NCBI GenBank assembly: GCA_030549775.1
Contig: CM060177.1
Span: forward strand, 58,716,638-58,780,637
Direction of reading: 5' to 3'
Source of the DNA: Tamarix chinensis
Taxonomy: Eukaryota; Streptophyta; Magnoliopsida; Caryophyllales; Tamaricaceae
Length of the DNA: 64,000 bases
A program made the position numbers and the translations under genes. Every line of letters starts with the position of its first letter. Positions within the stretch are counted from its first letter, which is position 1. Positions 1 to 11,559 of this stretch are shown here, in pieces. A model generated the notes under the pieces. It saw nothing but the letters and a program-made list of their open reading frames with translations, ran no database searches and was not told the origin of the DNA.

Positions 1-1316
1 ATGCAATTTTGTCACCCTAAGGTAACACAAAAAAGGTAGAAATACTAATGGAAGGAGGTAAGACAAATCTAGCTACAAATGTATATGCCACAAAAGAGTG
101 TGATGCATCAGAATCAAACTAAATGCAATAAGAATAGGTATGGATAATAAGCATAATGATCACCACACTGGCCTAGTGTTCTACCTCTACTCGACTCATC
201 ACATTCACACATCCAGCTGATAAAACTCCTATGATAATAACTAATCCTTACCCTTTCTAGAAACGGTGGGGCCTCGATTCTCTAGGCTAAATAGCTCAAC
301 TAGTAGCACTACCTAATGAGAGAGGAACTCTTTGAATCTGCGGTTGTGGCTGCAGGATAGATCCTATGCCTTGAGTTCTAGTCTGGCTCCTCTAGATGCT
401 GCCACTACCAAGTCAACACACATATGCTTTATGTCCCACCATGCCACATTATTGGAATGTTACCGTGTTACCTCTACTGTCTATCCATAGGTGATTTGTC
501 CTGCACCTCTTGTAGTGGTAGTGCCTATCTTTAACATGACCTCTAAAAAATCCACCAGCTCAAGGCACTGACCCTATGCTTTGGCTAAATCCTAGGAGCA
601 AGATACCTCTCTAAAATTCCATCTTCTGGTTATCATGATGCTAGAAACCTTTAAATTTCCTTTTGCTCCCAAACTGAGCACTCTAAAACCAAATAATGCA
701 AGATGCCTCTAAGGCTTGCTCATACATCCCTACCATATTAGGTGGAGTAACTCCTACTAACAACTTTTAATCTTGGATCTCCAAACTACTCTTGAAATGA
801 TGAGCTTGTATCACCTCATTGGCCTCTACTTTTGGGGTGAACTTAACCAATTCCATAAATTTAGTATAATACTCCTCAATGGAAATGTCCCCATGCTAAA
901 TTTCCATGAACTCATACTTCTTCATGAAGAGGTGAATTAGCTAGAACTGGCTCGCAATGCTTCAAATAATGTTCCCCATCTCGTAGGCTCTCCACCACAA
1001 CATTAAATGCTCCTCCACCATACGCCTACCCTTCCTCTCAAGAAATAGACTGCCACATCTACCCTCCTATCTCTAGGGTAAGTATAGGTAGTAAAGGTCT
1101 TATCTATGTCTCAGACCCATTGTTCCATGATTCTAGGGTCCTCCTAGCTCTCAAGATTGGCAAGTGATGATATCTAGTCCTCCTGAGCCAATCCTCCAAA
1201 GTTGGTGCAGCTACTGGCACTGGTGGAGGTTGAGGTGCTTAGATATGGCCCTCCATATAAGGTTTGACACTATCCATGAATGCCTAAATGCATTCATAGT
1301 GGTGGTTAGTGGCCAT
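1..1316 (-). pseudogene. Ty3/gypsy gag of element B1, decayed
   Basis: Read on the minus strand from an ATG at 1316, the protein opens MATNHHYE, the same opening as the gag at 32622, so B1 and B2 are relatives. Further in, pieces of a retrotransposon gag domain are readable across several frames (for example ISIEEYYTKFMELVKF around 875-830), as is a CCHC zinc knuckle near 459-418 reading CGMVGHKAYVC, in which the first Cys codon has become Phe. Many in-frame stops and frame changes show it cannot be translated intact. The rest of the element (protease onward) lies beyond the left edge of the window. Gag would package element RNA; this copy is dead. The family assignment to Ty3/gypsy is solid, the exact clade less so. 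Confidence 0.75.
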
Positions 1317-1561
1317 CTTATCCTAAATACTATAAGAAGTTAGGGACAAAATTTAGTCCACCAAGTACTAAGACTTGTACATTAATAATCACAAAGCTAT
1401 GTATGGCATATTCTTAACCCCACTAACACTCATGGACATTCTAGGTTTGAAAATAATTAAACTTTTCAAGAATGTAAAGGAAAAGGATTTCAAATTAAGA
1501 CCAACACTATTTTGTTGTATCAACTTAACAATTTCTAAAATTAGAACCTTTTAAAACAATA

Positions 1562-1575
1562 ATCTCTAATACCAA
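1562..1575 (-). other. Primer binding site of element B1
   Basis: On the minus strand, TTGGTATTAGAG follows the LTR end within a few bases. This matches the classic plant initiator-methionine tRNA primer site (TGGTATCAGAGC) apart from C-to-T type changes. It fixes the order LTR, PBS, gag on the minus strand. Confidence 0.7.
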
Positions 1576-2404
1576 CCTATAGCACCTCCATTTTTTACTA
1601 CTAAAAAATTTTGTTTATAACATTATGGAAGCTGAAAAAACATGTAGGAAACAACAAGGTGATATCACCAAACCTGACATAGGATAGATGTCCATCACCT
1701 ACCTCATATAAGATACAATCCTAAAACAAACCAAGACATTTACAACAACAATGTGTGACAATAAAAGATTACATAAATGAATTGAAAGATTGTTTATGTT
1801 TAAGGACCATAATAATCCCCAACAAAATCATTACAAAATACATATATGGGGCTACATTAAAATGTGTTAAGGTATAGCACATAAATTAAAACTATGTTTA
1901 ACTACGAACCCTATAAGATCTCTGAATATCCACACTCACAAGCCTCGATCCAACTAAGGTAGGCCCTCTACTCTTTATCCCTAAAGATCTACATATCGCT
2001 CTCTTCTAGTATAAATAAGCAGGTGACTGAGAAAATGGGCACATCAGTGTTCTATGTACTAGGTAAGCCAACTTGCTCCCTAAATGTAAACATGTAATCC
2101 CCCAAAATTTTAGAAAACCTATAATTTAATAAATAACTTTTGTTTGAAATAAATTAGCTTTTAAAATTATTTAGTTTAATTATTCTATGGATTTTTGAGT
2201 AGATAAATTTGGATAGGAGTATTCAATAAATTAAAAATAAATATTTTATTAATTCATCACAGTGTTCTTAATTAAATAATTTTTCAAACTAATATTTACT
2301 AAAAGTATCAATTTCGAACAATATATTAAATGATATTAAAATAAATTATTAAATTAAAGTATTTATTAAAAGTATTACATTTTATTATTTTCTAAATTAA
2401 ATTA

Positions 2405-3700
2405 AATTTATCCTCCCCTATTTTCTCATTTTCCTTTTTCTTTTCCTTTTTCTTTTTCTTCTCCTTTTTCCTTTTCCTTTTTCTTCTTTCTTTTCTTTTC
2501 CTTTTTCCCTCCCTTGGGCCACCTGGCCTAGCTGTCTCCCCTGCGCACTGGGCTATTGGCCCATCTCCCCTCTCTTCCTCCTTCTCTCGCGCAGCCCGTC
2601 CCTACCTTCTTCCCCTCGCCCGGCCATTGCAGCCCACATTTTCTTTCCCCCAACCGGGCCAGTTCAGCCTCATTTCCTTTCCCCTCGACCGGCTGGCTTC
2701 TTCCCTTCTTCTTCTTCCTTTTTCATGGCCGCCCATGCCCGACACCCTGCGCATGCCCGAACACCACCTACAACTGCCATCCTAACCACCCCTACCTCAC
2801 TCCCTCTCTCTATCTCTCTCCCTCATCCTTTTATTTCCTACTTCGAGCTAAACTATCCCCTACACCCTCCATCTATACCTGAATTCTTTCCTCTTCTTCT
2901 CCCTTCACCTCCCTGTCACCCAACCACCATCTGCCAGCCTTCATCCTCTCACCGACCAGCCACCTGCCCCTCTCTTCTCCCTCTTCTTTTTCTTACCCTC
3001 ACCAACCTTCATTTGCCATAATTTTCGAGGCCTTTCCTCCTTCCTCGAGCCTCTTCTCTCCTTTCTCCTCCTTCCCATTCTTCCTTGTTTTTTTTGCTCG
3101 CCACCGCCAACCGCCATTCCAACCACCATCCCAACCCCCTGTGCCACCTTCTGCCACCACCTCCTACTGCCCTGCACTATCACGCCACCCCCTCGGGCCC
3201 CTACACTTCCTCCCTTCTCCCCCTCTTCTTTTCCTCTCCACTTTTCTCCCTTATCGCCAAGCCACCTACAACCGCCCCGTTCGCCGCCGTCCGGCCACCT
3301 CTACTGCCACCCAAACCACCATTCGATACCCTGCAACCCCCTCTACCACCACCATGCCTTAGTTGGTTGAAAACAACCCTTACACCCCTCAATTTTTCCC
3401 TCCTCTTTTCCTTCCTTCTCAGCCTCTCCACCTCGACCCACCTTGGCAGCCATCTTCGTCGCCCTATTGTCGCCGCCTCCGCCGCCCTATGCTGCCAGGA
3501 AACAATCCTTAGCCTCCACCTACACCCCCTCTTCACTCCTGCACCATTCCCTTGATTTGAAAACTCCCCAATCTACCTTCTTTTCTAGCCTAAAGTCCCT
3601 AAATCGAGCCATCTCTCCTCCCTTCTATCTCACCCATTTCGAACCATTTCTCCCCCTTAATCTGCATGTGACTCACGTTGTTCATGCAGCGTGAGCTCCC
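2405..3700 (+). other. CT-rich, C-rich leader segment inside LTR A1
   Basis: A polypyrimidine run (TTTTTC/TTTTCC repeats, 2410-2510) passes into a C-rich, CpG-containing stretch that stands out from the AT-rich surroundings. Several overlapping Pro/Ser/Leu/His-rich ORFs occur on both strands simply because stops are rare in such composition. The equivalent stretch is present in A3, A4, A5, A7 and in the LTR at 14717. It probably covers the promoter and transcribed leader of the LTR; no protein role is supported. Confidence 0.6.
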
Positions 3701-4319
3701 CCTTTGTTTTGAAATTTAATTATCTAAATTTTGAGGTATATTAATAATTAAGTAAAGTGTTTTATTATTAAATAAATTTGTATAAAGTTTTATACTTTTA
3801 AATTCTTACTTCTAACCTAATAGTTATTGATATTATTTTTAGGTGTTGAGTTGCTAATTAAGCCTTGAATCCTTAACCGGGATACCGGTAAGATTTGATT
3901 TTTACGGGATTAAGGTAATCATTAATCCTCACTTAAATGCATGGAAAAATGTATGCTAGCACATTAGGGATTTTAGTATGATTTTATGCATGTTTTGTGA
4001 TGCCTAGCATGATATATATGGTTGCTTATATTGATTGATAAAAAGAAAAGAAAAGAAAATTATGATAGCTTTTATGCCATGTGTAGAGATGATACTTGAG
4101 GAATGAGTTTGAGACTTGATGGAAATGTTAAATGCTTGTCTATGATGTATTATGTTGCTAATGCATGAATAATATTATTGTCTAAGGGTATTTTAGTAAT
4201 ATGCTTATGTAAGTATGTAATCTAATATATGTAGTTGCTAATGAGTATTATGTTGAATAATGACAAGTTAGTGGAGTTAAATGATAAGAATAAAGTGTTA
4301 ATATTAGTATTTTATGTAG

Positions 4320-5580
4320 TGGTGGTAAATTCATAAAAGCGGTGTAATAAAGGGGTTAAGTGAAATTTTATAAATGAAAAGGGTATTTTAAAAATTTCGT
4401 AGTAAAGGGGTATTTTGGTAATTTTGAAAGAAAGGGGTAAAGCGGTAATTTTGTAAGCAAAAGGGTATTTTGGTAATTTCAAAAGAAAGGGGTGAAATAA
4501 TAATTTTATAAGAAAAAGTATAAAATTGTAAGTTTTGAGGAAGAAGGGTATTATGGTAATTTTTTAGGCAAAAGAACAATATGGTAATTTTATGATTAAA
4601 TGGCAAAATGATAATGTTATAAGTAAAGGGGCATTATGGTAATTTTTGGAGTCAAAGGGCAATATAGTAATTTTATAAGTAAGTGGCAAGAATGGTAATT
4701 TTGGAAGTAAGGGGTAAAATAGTAATTTTGGATGTAAAGGGTATTATGGTAATTTGCAAGAAAAAGGGTAATATGGTAAAATTGGATGTGAGGGGCAAAA
4801 TGGTAATTTTTATTAATAAAAGGATATTATGGCAATTTGGAAGTAAGGGGTAGAAGGGTAATTTTGTAAGTAAAAGGATGTTTATGGCAAATTTGGGAGT
4901 AAGGGATAACTTGGTAATAATGATAACGACGAAGGATAAGTTGGTAATTAAATTATGATTAAAAAGGGATAATTGGATAATTATGATAATAGAGAAGGGT
5001 AATTTGGTAAATTAACCAATAAAAGGGCGTTATGGTAATTTTAATAATGGAGAAGGGCAATATAGTAATTATAAGAATGGAGAAGGGTAAATTAATAATT
5101 AAAAATATGGAGAAGGGTAAATTAATAATTATAAATATGGAGAAGGGTAAATTGGTAATTATAATTATGAAGAAGGATAAATCAATAATTATAATTATGA
5201 AGAAGGGTAACTTGGGATTTATAATAATTGAAAAGGGTAAAATGGTAATTACAATAATTGAGAGGGGTAGAATGGTAATTATGATAAAAGAGAAGGACAA
5301 TTTGGTAATTTATCCAACCAAAGGGCAACTTGTTGATTGTAATAAAAGAAAAGGGCAAATTGGTAATCTAACCAACTAAATGGGAGATAGGTTAAGTGTA
5401 GCAATTATGAAGGGTGAATGGTGATCTAAAAAGTGTAGGAGATAACTTGGTAACCTAAATTGGATAAAGGGTAATTTGGTAATTATGCAACCCAAAGGGT
5501 AACATGGTAAATAGTCAAGTAAGGAAGTGATGACTTAGCAATTATATAAGTAAGGAGTAAATAAGTAATTTGTACCTAAC
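4320..5580 (+). repeat. 30-bp minisatellite in LTR A1
   Basis: About 1.2 kb of degenerate tandem units of roughly 28-32 bp with the core AAGGGTAATTTGGTAATT. Around 5032-5300 the units are exactly 30 bp, so they read as 10-residue repeats such as MEKGKLIIIN in frame. The regular frame is a by-product of the 30-bp period, not evidence of a protein. I see no matching array at this place in A3, A4 or A5, so the expansion looks specific to this LTR lineage. Confidence 0.85.
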
Positions 5581-6035
5581 ATGTCGTTGTGATTGTGGAA
5601 TTTCATAATATGATTTAAACAATGCTGATTAGCCAAGTAAGAGTATTTGATAATTAGTAAGTATCACGAGAACAAATCCTAACTAGGAATTAGATGAGAC
5701 TATGATGGCCTTAATGTTTTCTCTGTGATATCCTAGATAATCAACTTAATAATAAATGACTAATGATATCGGAACAATTAAAAGTGAATAAGTATCTAAT
5801 TATTGTACTTTTCGTGATCACTTTAATTAAGACACTATTACTTAAAGTGAAAGACCTCGAGATCGGGAATGGTGACTCTTTAGGGGTCGCTACCCTAAAG
5901 ATGTGGTTTAGTCCATGATTATTCTGGTATTTGCTGGTGTACCTTTGTGCCCCTGCCAGGCCCTATATCTTACTCTATATAGCTCTACGGACCTAGTTAG
6001 GGGGTATGCATACTTATGGATTATGTGTGCTTGTC

Positions 6036-6165
6036 GGTAGGGTACTGAGTAGCTTTATGCACCAGTACGACCAGGGTACCTTTGCGTCCTTGGGTTCGTG
6101 GTTGAAGGGTACTGAGTAGCTTATATGCACCAGTACGACCAGTGTACCTTTGTGTCCCGGGTTCT
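6036..6165 (+). repeat. Two-copy tandem duplication in LTR A1
   Basis: A block of about 65-70 bp beginning GGGTACTGAGTAGCTTTATG and containing CACCAGTACGACCAG is present twice in tandem (about 6037-6105 and 6106-6165) with few differences, so the duplication is fairly recent. Confidence 0.75.
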
Positions 6166-6274
6166 TGATCTCCCATTCGAGGCAAATAAATATGATTGAT
6201 GTGCTGATTAAGGAAAGGAAAGATACTAATTACGAAAGTGAAATATTAATGAGCCGGGCCCAGATGACTTATGA

Positions 6275-6665
6275 TAATGAGTACCGATCCACCTGTTATA
6301 ATAGTGGCCCAGGAGCGTGTTGCCCTGGCAAGTGATATTGAGTACCGGTCCATCGGATATAATAGTGGCCCAGGAGCTATTTTCCCTGGATGATGATTAT
6401 ATGTATTCCGGTCCATCAGCAAAAATAGTGGGGGTCCCAAGCTCAATAAAACCAATTATGTATGTGAATAAAGTTATGGAAAAATACTAATCACTTATAG
6501 TGGAACACCATGTGAGTCGGGGCCAGACCTGTCCACCGGTAAATAATAGTGGCCAGGAGCATTTTGTCTTGGGAGACTGATCCATCGGCATATAATAGTG
6601 GTTAGGTGCATTATGCCCTATACGTGACCGATCCACCGGCTATAATAGTGGGGTTATCGCACTCA
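6275..6665 (+). repeat. ATAATAGTGG repeat cassettes (LTR A1)
   Basis: Five to six units of about 60 bp each carry a GATCCACCGG-like word followed by TATAATAGTGG and a GCATTTTGCCCT-like tail. They fall into two cassettes, each introduced by a TAATCACTTA(TA)AGTGGAA phrase (near 6490 for the second). Matching cassettes occur in the other A LTRs: 23620-23950 and 44490-44825 (reversed), and 48370-48800. Confidence 0.8.
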
Positions 6666-7859
6666 CATGGATATAAAATATGAGATTACTTGAATGATGA
6701 TGGAATAATGGCTTAAGGCCCGAATGTATTGATTTTACACTATGACATGGCTTAAGGCCCAAAAGTATCGATCATGAATTATAACTTGTTATATGTGTGA
6801 TGGTTATGTATGCACCTCTGATTTCATATGTATATAGCTTGCATTATGTGTTGCATTACGGGCCTGTTTTTAAGTGTGGTATTAAAGGGTTACTCAGTAC
6901 CATAGTACTGAAGGGTTCCCTTCGTGGGGCCCCTGCCTATTCAATGGGCAGTGCCCCTTGAAGGTCTTTTCAGGTGCTACTCAAGTGGGAAACCGGAAAG
7001 AGAGTAAGGAATTATCCGATACCGTTAGGGTTGTTCTCTTTCTCTTTTAAATTCCTGGTTTTTAATGTTATGTTGTTACTATAACCACCATTGGTGGATT
7101 TTTATTCTTGTAAACGATTTGATGCGCTACTCTGATTTATGTATGTTGAATTTATTTCAAATTGTATTTCATTTTTCTTAGCCTTAGCTCTTGGTATTGG
7201 AACGGTATGAGTGAACCGGTCTGGTACTAAGTGTGGCGGTAATATCCCCAAAATTCACCGTTTAATAATTTGGCTTCTGCAATTTTCTTTTAATAAAACG
7301 AAATTTTTCAGTAGTGAATTTTGGGGGTGTTACAAAACACAAGTATGAAAATTATAACATACATAAAAATAGTACATAACATGCATCATGATAGAGCCAA
7401 ATATATAGAGGTAAGTGTACATCAGGCCATGCTATCATGCATATCTCAAGCTATACAAGGTAAATCATGCTTAGTTTAACTTTATAATCACATAGGTACT
7501 CACACATGCAATAGTAGATAAAATTCAAGCAACCACTTGGGTTTATTTCCAGTTACTCTATCCTTTTGGTTATACCATTTCCTTATCCATATATGAGACA
7601 GGTCAATCATCCAACTTGTATTCCATGTAATAATCAAATTAATCAATTAGGTCATTTTCCAAATGTACAAGACAGATTTTTTTCCATTTTGGATAGTCAT
7701 TCCATTGCTTTAACCCTTTATCTAATTATTACCCATTCACTTGGTCATCATTCATATGTAATCAATAGATTACTTATTATCTATTTTTTATTATCATCTA
7801 GCGATGGGCTACACAACACCTCATGGTCTCACATACTATGGAAGCCTATCTAAATAAGA

Positions 7860-7975
7860 GATATAAATTATAGGCTAAAGCTAATCACTAAGTGGATATA
7901 AGCCTAGCTTAAAGCTAATAAAAAAATAGGCATATGTCCAAGCCAAAGCTAACTACCTAGGTAACTTGACCCTTT
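7860..7975 (-). repeat. B-LTR repeat (AGCTTTGGCTTGGACTTATG type)
   Basis: Three decayed units of about 40 bp, seen on the minus strand as TTAGCTTTGGCTTGGAC-like words. The same array, with four units, is at 31150-31320 in the plus-strand LTR of B2, which helps pair the two LTRs. Confidence 0.7.
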
Positions 7976-8559
7976 AGTAAGAATATCCCATACTACATCA
8001 TTTGTGTGTAGAGTAAGTAAGGCAGTGGGACCTCTTAGGAGTCTGCCTGAAGGAAAAGCCCAAAGGCTAACTAACCCTAGTAGCTAATTAAGGATCGGGT
8101 AACCCAAACCCATACTCAACTATATTATCTATCACTTTATTTGATTAGTATATTATTTATAAAGATAAGTGATCATACAAGGTCCATAGAAATGCAAGTA
8201 AATAAATTTCTATGTTTAACCGATATCAATCCTTTTCTTTCCATTTTCCCAACAATCTGGCTTTCCATTTATCCTTGTACCATATTTCTCATGCCCATCT
8301 CATTATTTTATTCAACTCATACTGAGTTTTATTAATATTTTCTCAATATCATCAATCTTCTTAAGTGTAATATCCATTTAACATTTATATTACTCATAGA
8401 GTACATAATAAATTATGATCCATTTAATCCTTTCATTGAGCTAATAATCTATGATAAAATCTATATTTTATACTATTCATAATCATAAATAGTCGCAAAC
8501 ATAACCTTGAAGATTAACAAAACCAAAAAGGAAGAAACCATGCAAACTAGTTGAACCTA

Positions 8560-8870
8560 TTGATTAGTCAGGCCCAACAAGTCAATCGGTTACTCAAACT
8601 AATCAATCAGTTAGGGTTAAACTAATCAATCAGTTTAACTCAACCAGACCTTCCTTTTCCTCAAATCAATCTATCTGTTTGGGTAAACAAGTTGAGTATT
8701 CATAGACTAGTCGATCAATCCTACACAAAAATTCAATGGGTTTAAGTAGAGAGTAAGACTAAGGATTCTACAAGCTTAGTAGTTGATAGGTTGCATCAAC
8801 CAGTTGACTAGTCTAAGAACTAGCTGATTGGTTTGACCTAACCAGTCTATTATTTTACCCTATCATAGCC
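8560..8870 (-). repeat. Dispersed CGATTGGTTT/ACTAGTC repeats in B1 LTR
   Basis: Ten or more short words of the type AATCAATCAGTTT, AACCAGTTGACTAGTC and TCAATCGGTTACTC follow each other with loose 18-25 bp spacing in both orientations. A second cluster is at about 10000-10180. Equivalent clusters in B2 are at 28915-29105 and 30240-30565. Confidence 0.7.
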
Positions 8871-10291
8871 CAAATCCATAAATTTCATGTAGATCACTCC
8901 TCATAAGTCATCCTTCACCACATTAAAATATTTATCAACATACCTAACATATTTTCAATTAAATTAACTTTCTTTTCACATAATAAAATCATCATATCTT
9001 ATTTTTTTTACCAAAGTTAATACTTTTTACTCAAATTACACCATCTATCCATCCAATTTGCTTATTTCAATTCATTCATGCCAACATGTGTAATCAAATT
9101 AAATGAACTCATAACATGTAGGGATACTCATTAAACATTATAAAAACAAGAATCACTTATTTGATGGAGACAAAAATCCTCTTCAAACTAAAATTTCCAA
9201 CTATGAAATTCTTAGCTTTTAAAATGTTAAAAAACCTTATTCTTACTCAGAATTAGATACCAAAATCTTGTTAAAATTTTGAAATTAAAATAGAAATAAA
9301 GAAGAACATAACAACTTGAGGCAAAATAGGAAAATGTTCAGCTAAACCACTCAACCATTTTCCTAAAATTTAACTTTTTCTTCCTTAGCAATTGAAATGA
9401 CAGCTAGATATAGGATCATAAGAGTTCAAGAAAATTGATTGCAAGGGTGGAATTGTAGAAAAGTGGGAAGGTAAATACAAAGACTTAAAGAGTTAAATGG
9501 CTAAAATAAAATGTGTATAAAAGGGATGATTGGAGTTATTTATAGAAAACCATCTGAAAGGGATCACAAATGGTTTAGGAATGAACTTAAAACCCTACCA
9601 ATTACCTTTCGAATTTGTGCTAAATGGATGGATTTTGTCTAGGATATGCTAACATATTCTCTAGAGTTTGAATGGTGTTTCTGGAGATTGTAGGTTAATT
9701 AGGCAAAAATTAGCATACACAAGAGAAGTAGTGGAGGGTCATTGTGGAAGGAATCCCCCATCTGCTCAAAGACGTGCATAAGATCACAAAAATGTGCAAA
9801 GGAGAGAGGTGGAAGAAGAAAAGGCTAAGGTTATCTCTCCATCAATTGTCTAATTGACCTCTAAATCAATCTAACGTAATATTTTAGTTTAGATGCACCA
9901 TGAAATTTGTTAGGAATATCTTAGGGACAATTTGGAATTAGTTGGTAAGGTTCCATTTCAATGTAATAAAATTTTCAAGAAATACATTTTTGAATAATAT
10001 GTCTAGCTCAAAAAACTAGTGGATTTGTTTGGGCTTATTAGTCCACCATTTTACAAACTGATCCACTGATTCCCCTAACTAGTCAATCAGTTTAGTTAAG
10101 AAAACTTAATGTGCTAAAAGATAAACCAGTCAACTTTTTTTGCCTAACAAACTCAATAGACTCAATTTTTCAACATGATTTTAAATCAAAACTTACCTCA
10201 AACTAAATCATAACATTAAATAAAAATCATAGGTCTAAAAAAATTAGCAACATTCTCATTTAACCATTTTACAAAAATGTGGGGTATTACA

Positions 10292-11540
10292 TTAACCATG
10301 TTATATTAGTGGGTATGTGGTGCTACTATGATAGCTAAGGAGTAGGCTTATATGTCGGGTAAGAAGAAGACATAGACACATGGTTCCAAACTTTAAATTT
10401 CGTTTTGAGAAGGTGGATTGTTGATTTTTTATCCTAAGCATAAGATGGGTGATTAGTTTAGGTATTTTAGACCACTAAAATGCTTTATTTGTTACTTTTG
10501 TGGATAAGATCATCCATATGGAGGTAAATAAGGTGTATATCTTTAGTGTTAATCTTGCTATTAATTAGGCCACCAATATTATGAGTGTCAATAGCAAAAG
10601 GGGTTTCTCTAGTAATAAGGATTGCTTGTACCCGAATAGTAGACCTATAAACAATGGACTTACAAGCAACAACCATAACAACAATAATTGTAGAAGGCAC
10701 CTATCCCAGCCCATGTATAGCCTAAGGAGGCTAAGGGGAGACCACAAAAGCCTCACCCATTTCCTTAGGGTAGAAGAGGACAAACCTACAATGTTGGAGG
10801 GTATCATATAGGATACATAGGAGGACAATCAGATGAGCATTTAAATTTCATTAGTCAGTTAGAGATTGATTGACAGTTGGATTTGGTTACTATTATGTTC
10901 ACCATCTTTTCATTACAAGTGCATGTGTTGTTTGACTTTGGTACATCCTTATTATTTTTTTCTAAAGCTTTTGTTCTATAGTTACCTTATTTCATCTACT
11001 AATGTATCTATATATATTATATTACCTTCTATGGATTAACTATATTGCATTAAACTCTACTTATATGTGGCTAGGGTTGTAGATAAGCTGAGCCAATTCC
11101 GTATTCGGCTCATCTTGGCTCGTTAAAAGCTCAGTTTGACTCATTCGTTTAATTAAATGAGCCTAAAAGTGAGGCTCGGTTCATTTTTTGGCTTTGGCTC
11201 GTGAGCTAGGCTCAGCTCGGCTCGTTAAACGCTCAGTTTAGCTCATTCATTTAGTTAAACAAGCCGAGCCCAAACATCATTTTAGGCTCGTTTAGTTAAA
11301 CGAGCCGAACCCAAGCCTAGGGGTATTCGACTTGGCTCAACTCGTTTATAGCCCTACATGTGGCCTTAGATATAGGAGAAGTAGACTTCCTAGTGAACAT
11401 GGTTGAGATGGACTTGTGAGGATTTATTATAATCCTTACGATTGATATGTTGGGTTAATACCCATGATAGATTATTCCCAAGAGAAAGTAGTATTGTGAC
11501 TACCTTAGGGTGCTAAGGTCTCCTATAGGAGATGAAATAC
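10292..11540 (+). pseudogene. gag end and protease of chromovirus-like element, decayed
   Basis: The left boundary is the B1 insertion. Near 10475-10520 a degenerate knuckle (CFICYFCG then HPYGG) resembles the CCHC end of gag. At about 10920-10955 VLFDFGTS matches the aspartic protease motif LFDSGATHS with the active-site Asp kept. Protease downstream sequence continues after the MITE (11365-11540) with words that resemble the conserved DMLG-containing tail. Stops are frequent. The 5' LTR of this element is outside the window or was displaced by B1. Confidence 0.65.
11072..11356. mobile_element. hAT-like MITE, 285 bp
   Basis: The ends are inverted copies: TAGGGTTGTAGATAAGCTGA on the left and, reversed from the right, TAGGGCTATAAACGAGTTGA. 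The 8-bp flanks are TATGTGGC (11064-11071) and CATGTGGC (11357-11364), one mismatch, which fits the 8-bp target duplication of hAT transposons. The inside is a set of GGCTCGTTTA/GAGCCGAGC words in both orientations with no coding capacity. It interrupts the protease region of the surrounding gypsy element; removing it rejoins the flanks. Confidence 0.82.
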
Positions 11541-11559
11541 TATGCTCATAATAAAGGTC

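Larger units (their letters stand above)
2093..7334 (+). mobile_element. Solo LTR A1 (5.2 kb), long-LTR gypsy family A
   Basis: It starts TGTAATCCCCCAAAATTTTA and ends GAATTTTGGGGGTGTTACA, with imperfectly inverted ends. A perfect 5-bp target-site duplication AAACA sits at 2088-2092 and 7335-7339, and B1's LTR resumes on both sides, so this is one LTR with no internal region, a product of LTR-LTR recombination. Inside, in order, are a CT-rich stretch (about 2400-3700), a 30-bp minisatellite (about 4320-5580), a duplicated block near 6036-6165, the ATAATAGTGG cassettes (6275-6665), and a 3' tail shared with the other A copies (TACTAAGTGTGGCGGTAATA near 7230). Unlike A3, A4, A5 and A7 it has no long (TAA)n tract. 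Confidence 0.88.
1578..10291 (-). mobile_element. 5' LTR of gypsy element B1 (interrupted by solo LTR A1)
   Basis: The right edge at 10291 reads (minus strand) TGTAATACCCCACATTTTTG and the left edge at 1578 reads GGAGGTGCTATA, the same two ends as the LTR at 28783-32316. Removing the A1 insertion and one target-site copy leaves about 3.47 kb, close to the 3.53 kb of B2's LTR. Shared internal marks are the repeats around AGCTTTGGCTTGGACTTATG and the CNACTAGTCGATTGGTTT-like repeats. B1 inserted into the gag region of the chromovirus-like element that resumes at 10292; the flanking 5 bp on the right is TTAAC, and its partner would lie off the left edge. Confidence 0.82.

Noticed and set aside
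2556..3694. Several overlapping ORFs of 70-156 codons rich in Pro, Leu, Ser and His
   Set aside because: They lie on both strands of a CT-rich LTR leader where stops are rare by composition. No domain is seen, and equivalents in other LTR copies do not keep the same start or end.
5032..5379. 115-codon ORF with regular 10-residue repeats (MEKGKLIIIN type)
   Set aside because: Produced by a 30-bp minisatellite inside a solo LTR; the opposite strand is open as well for the same reason.
6275..6665. CRISPR-like regularly spaced repeats
   Set aside because: Units are tandem LTR cassettes of about 60 bp with similar 'spacers', in an obvious plant retrotransposon.
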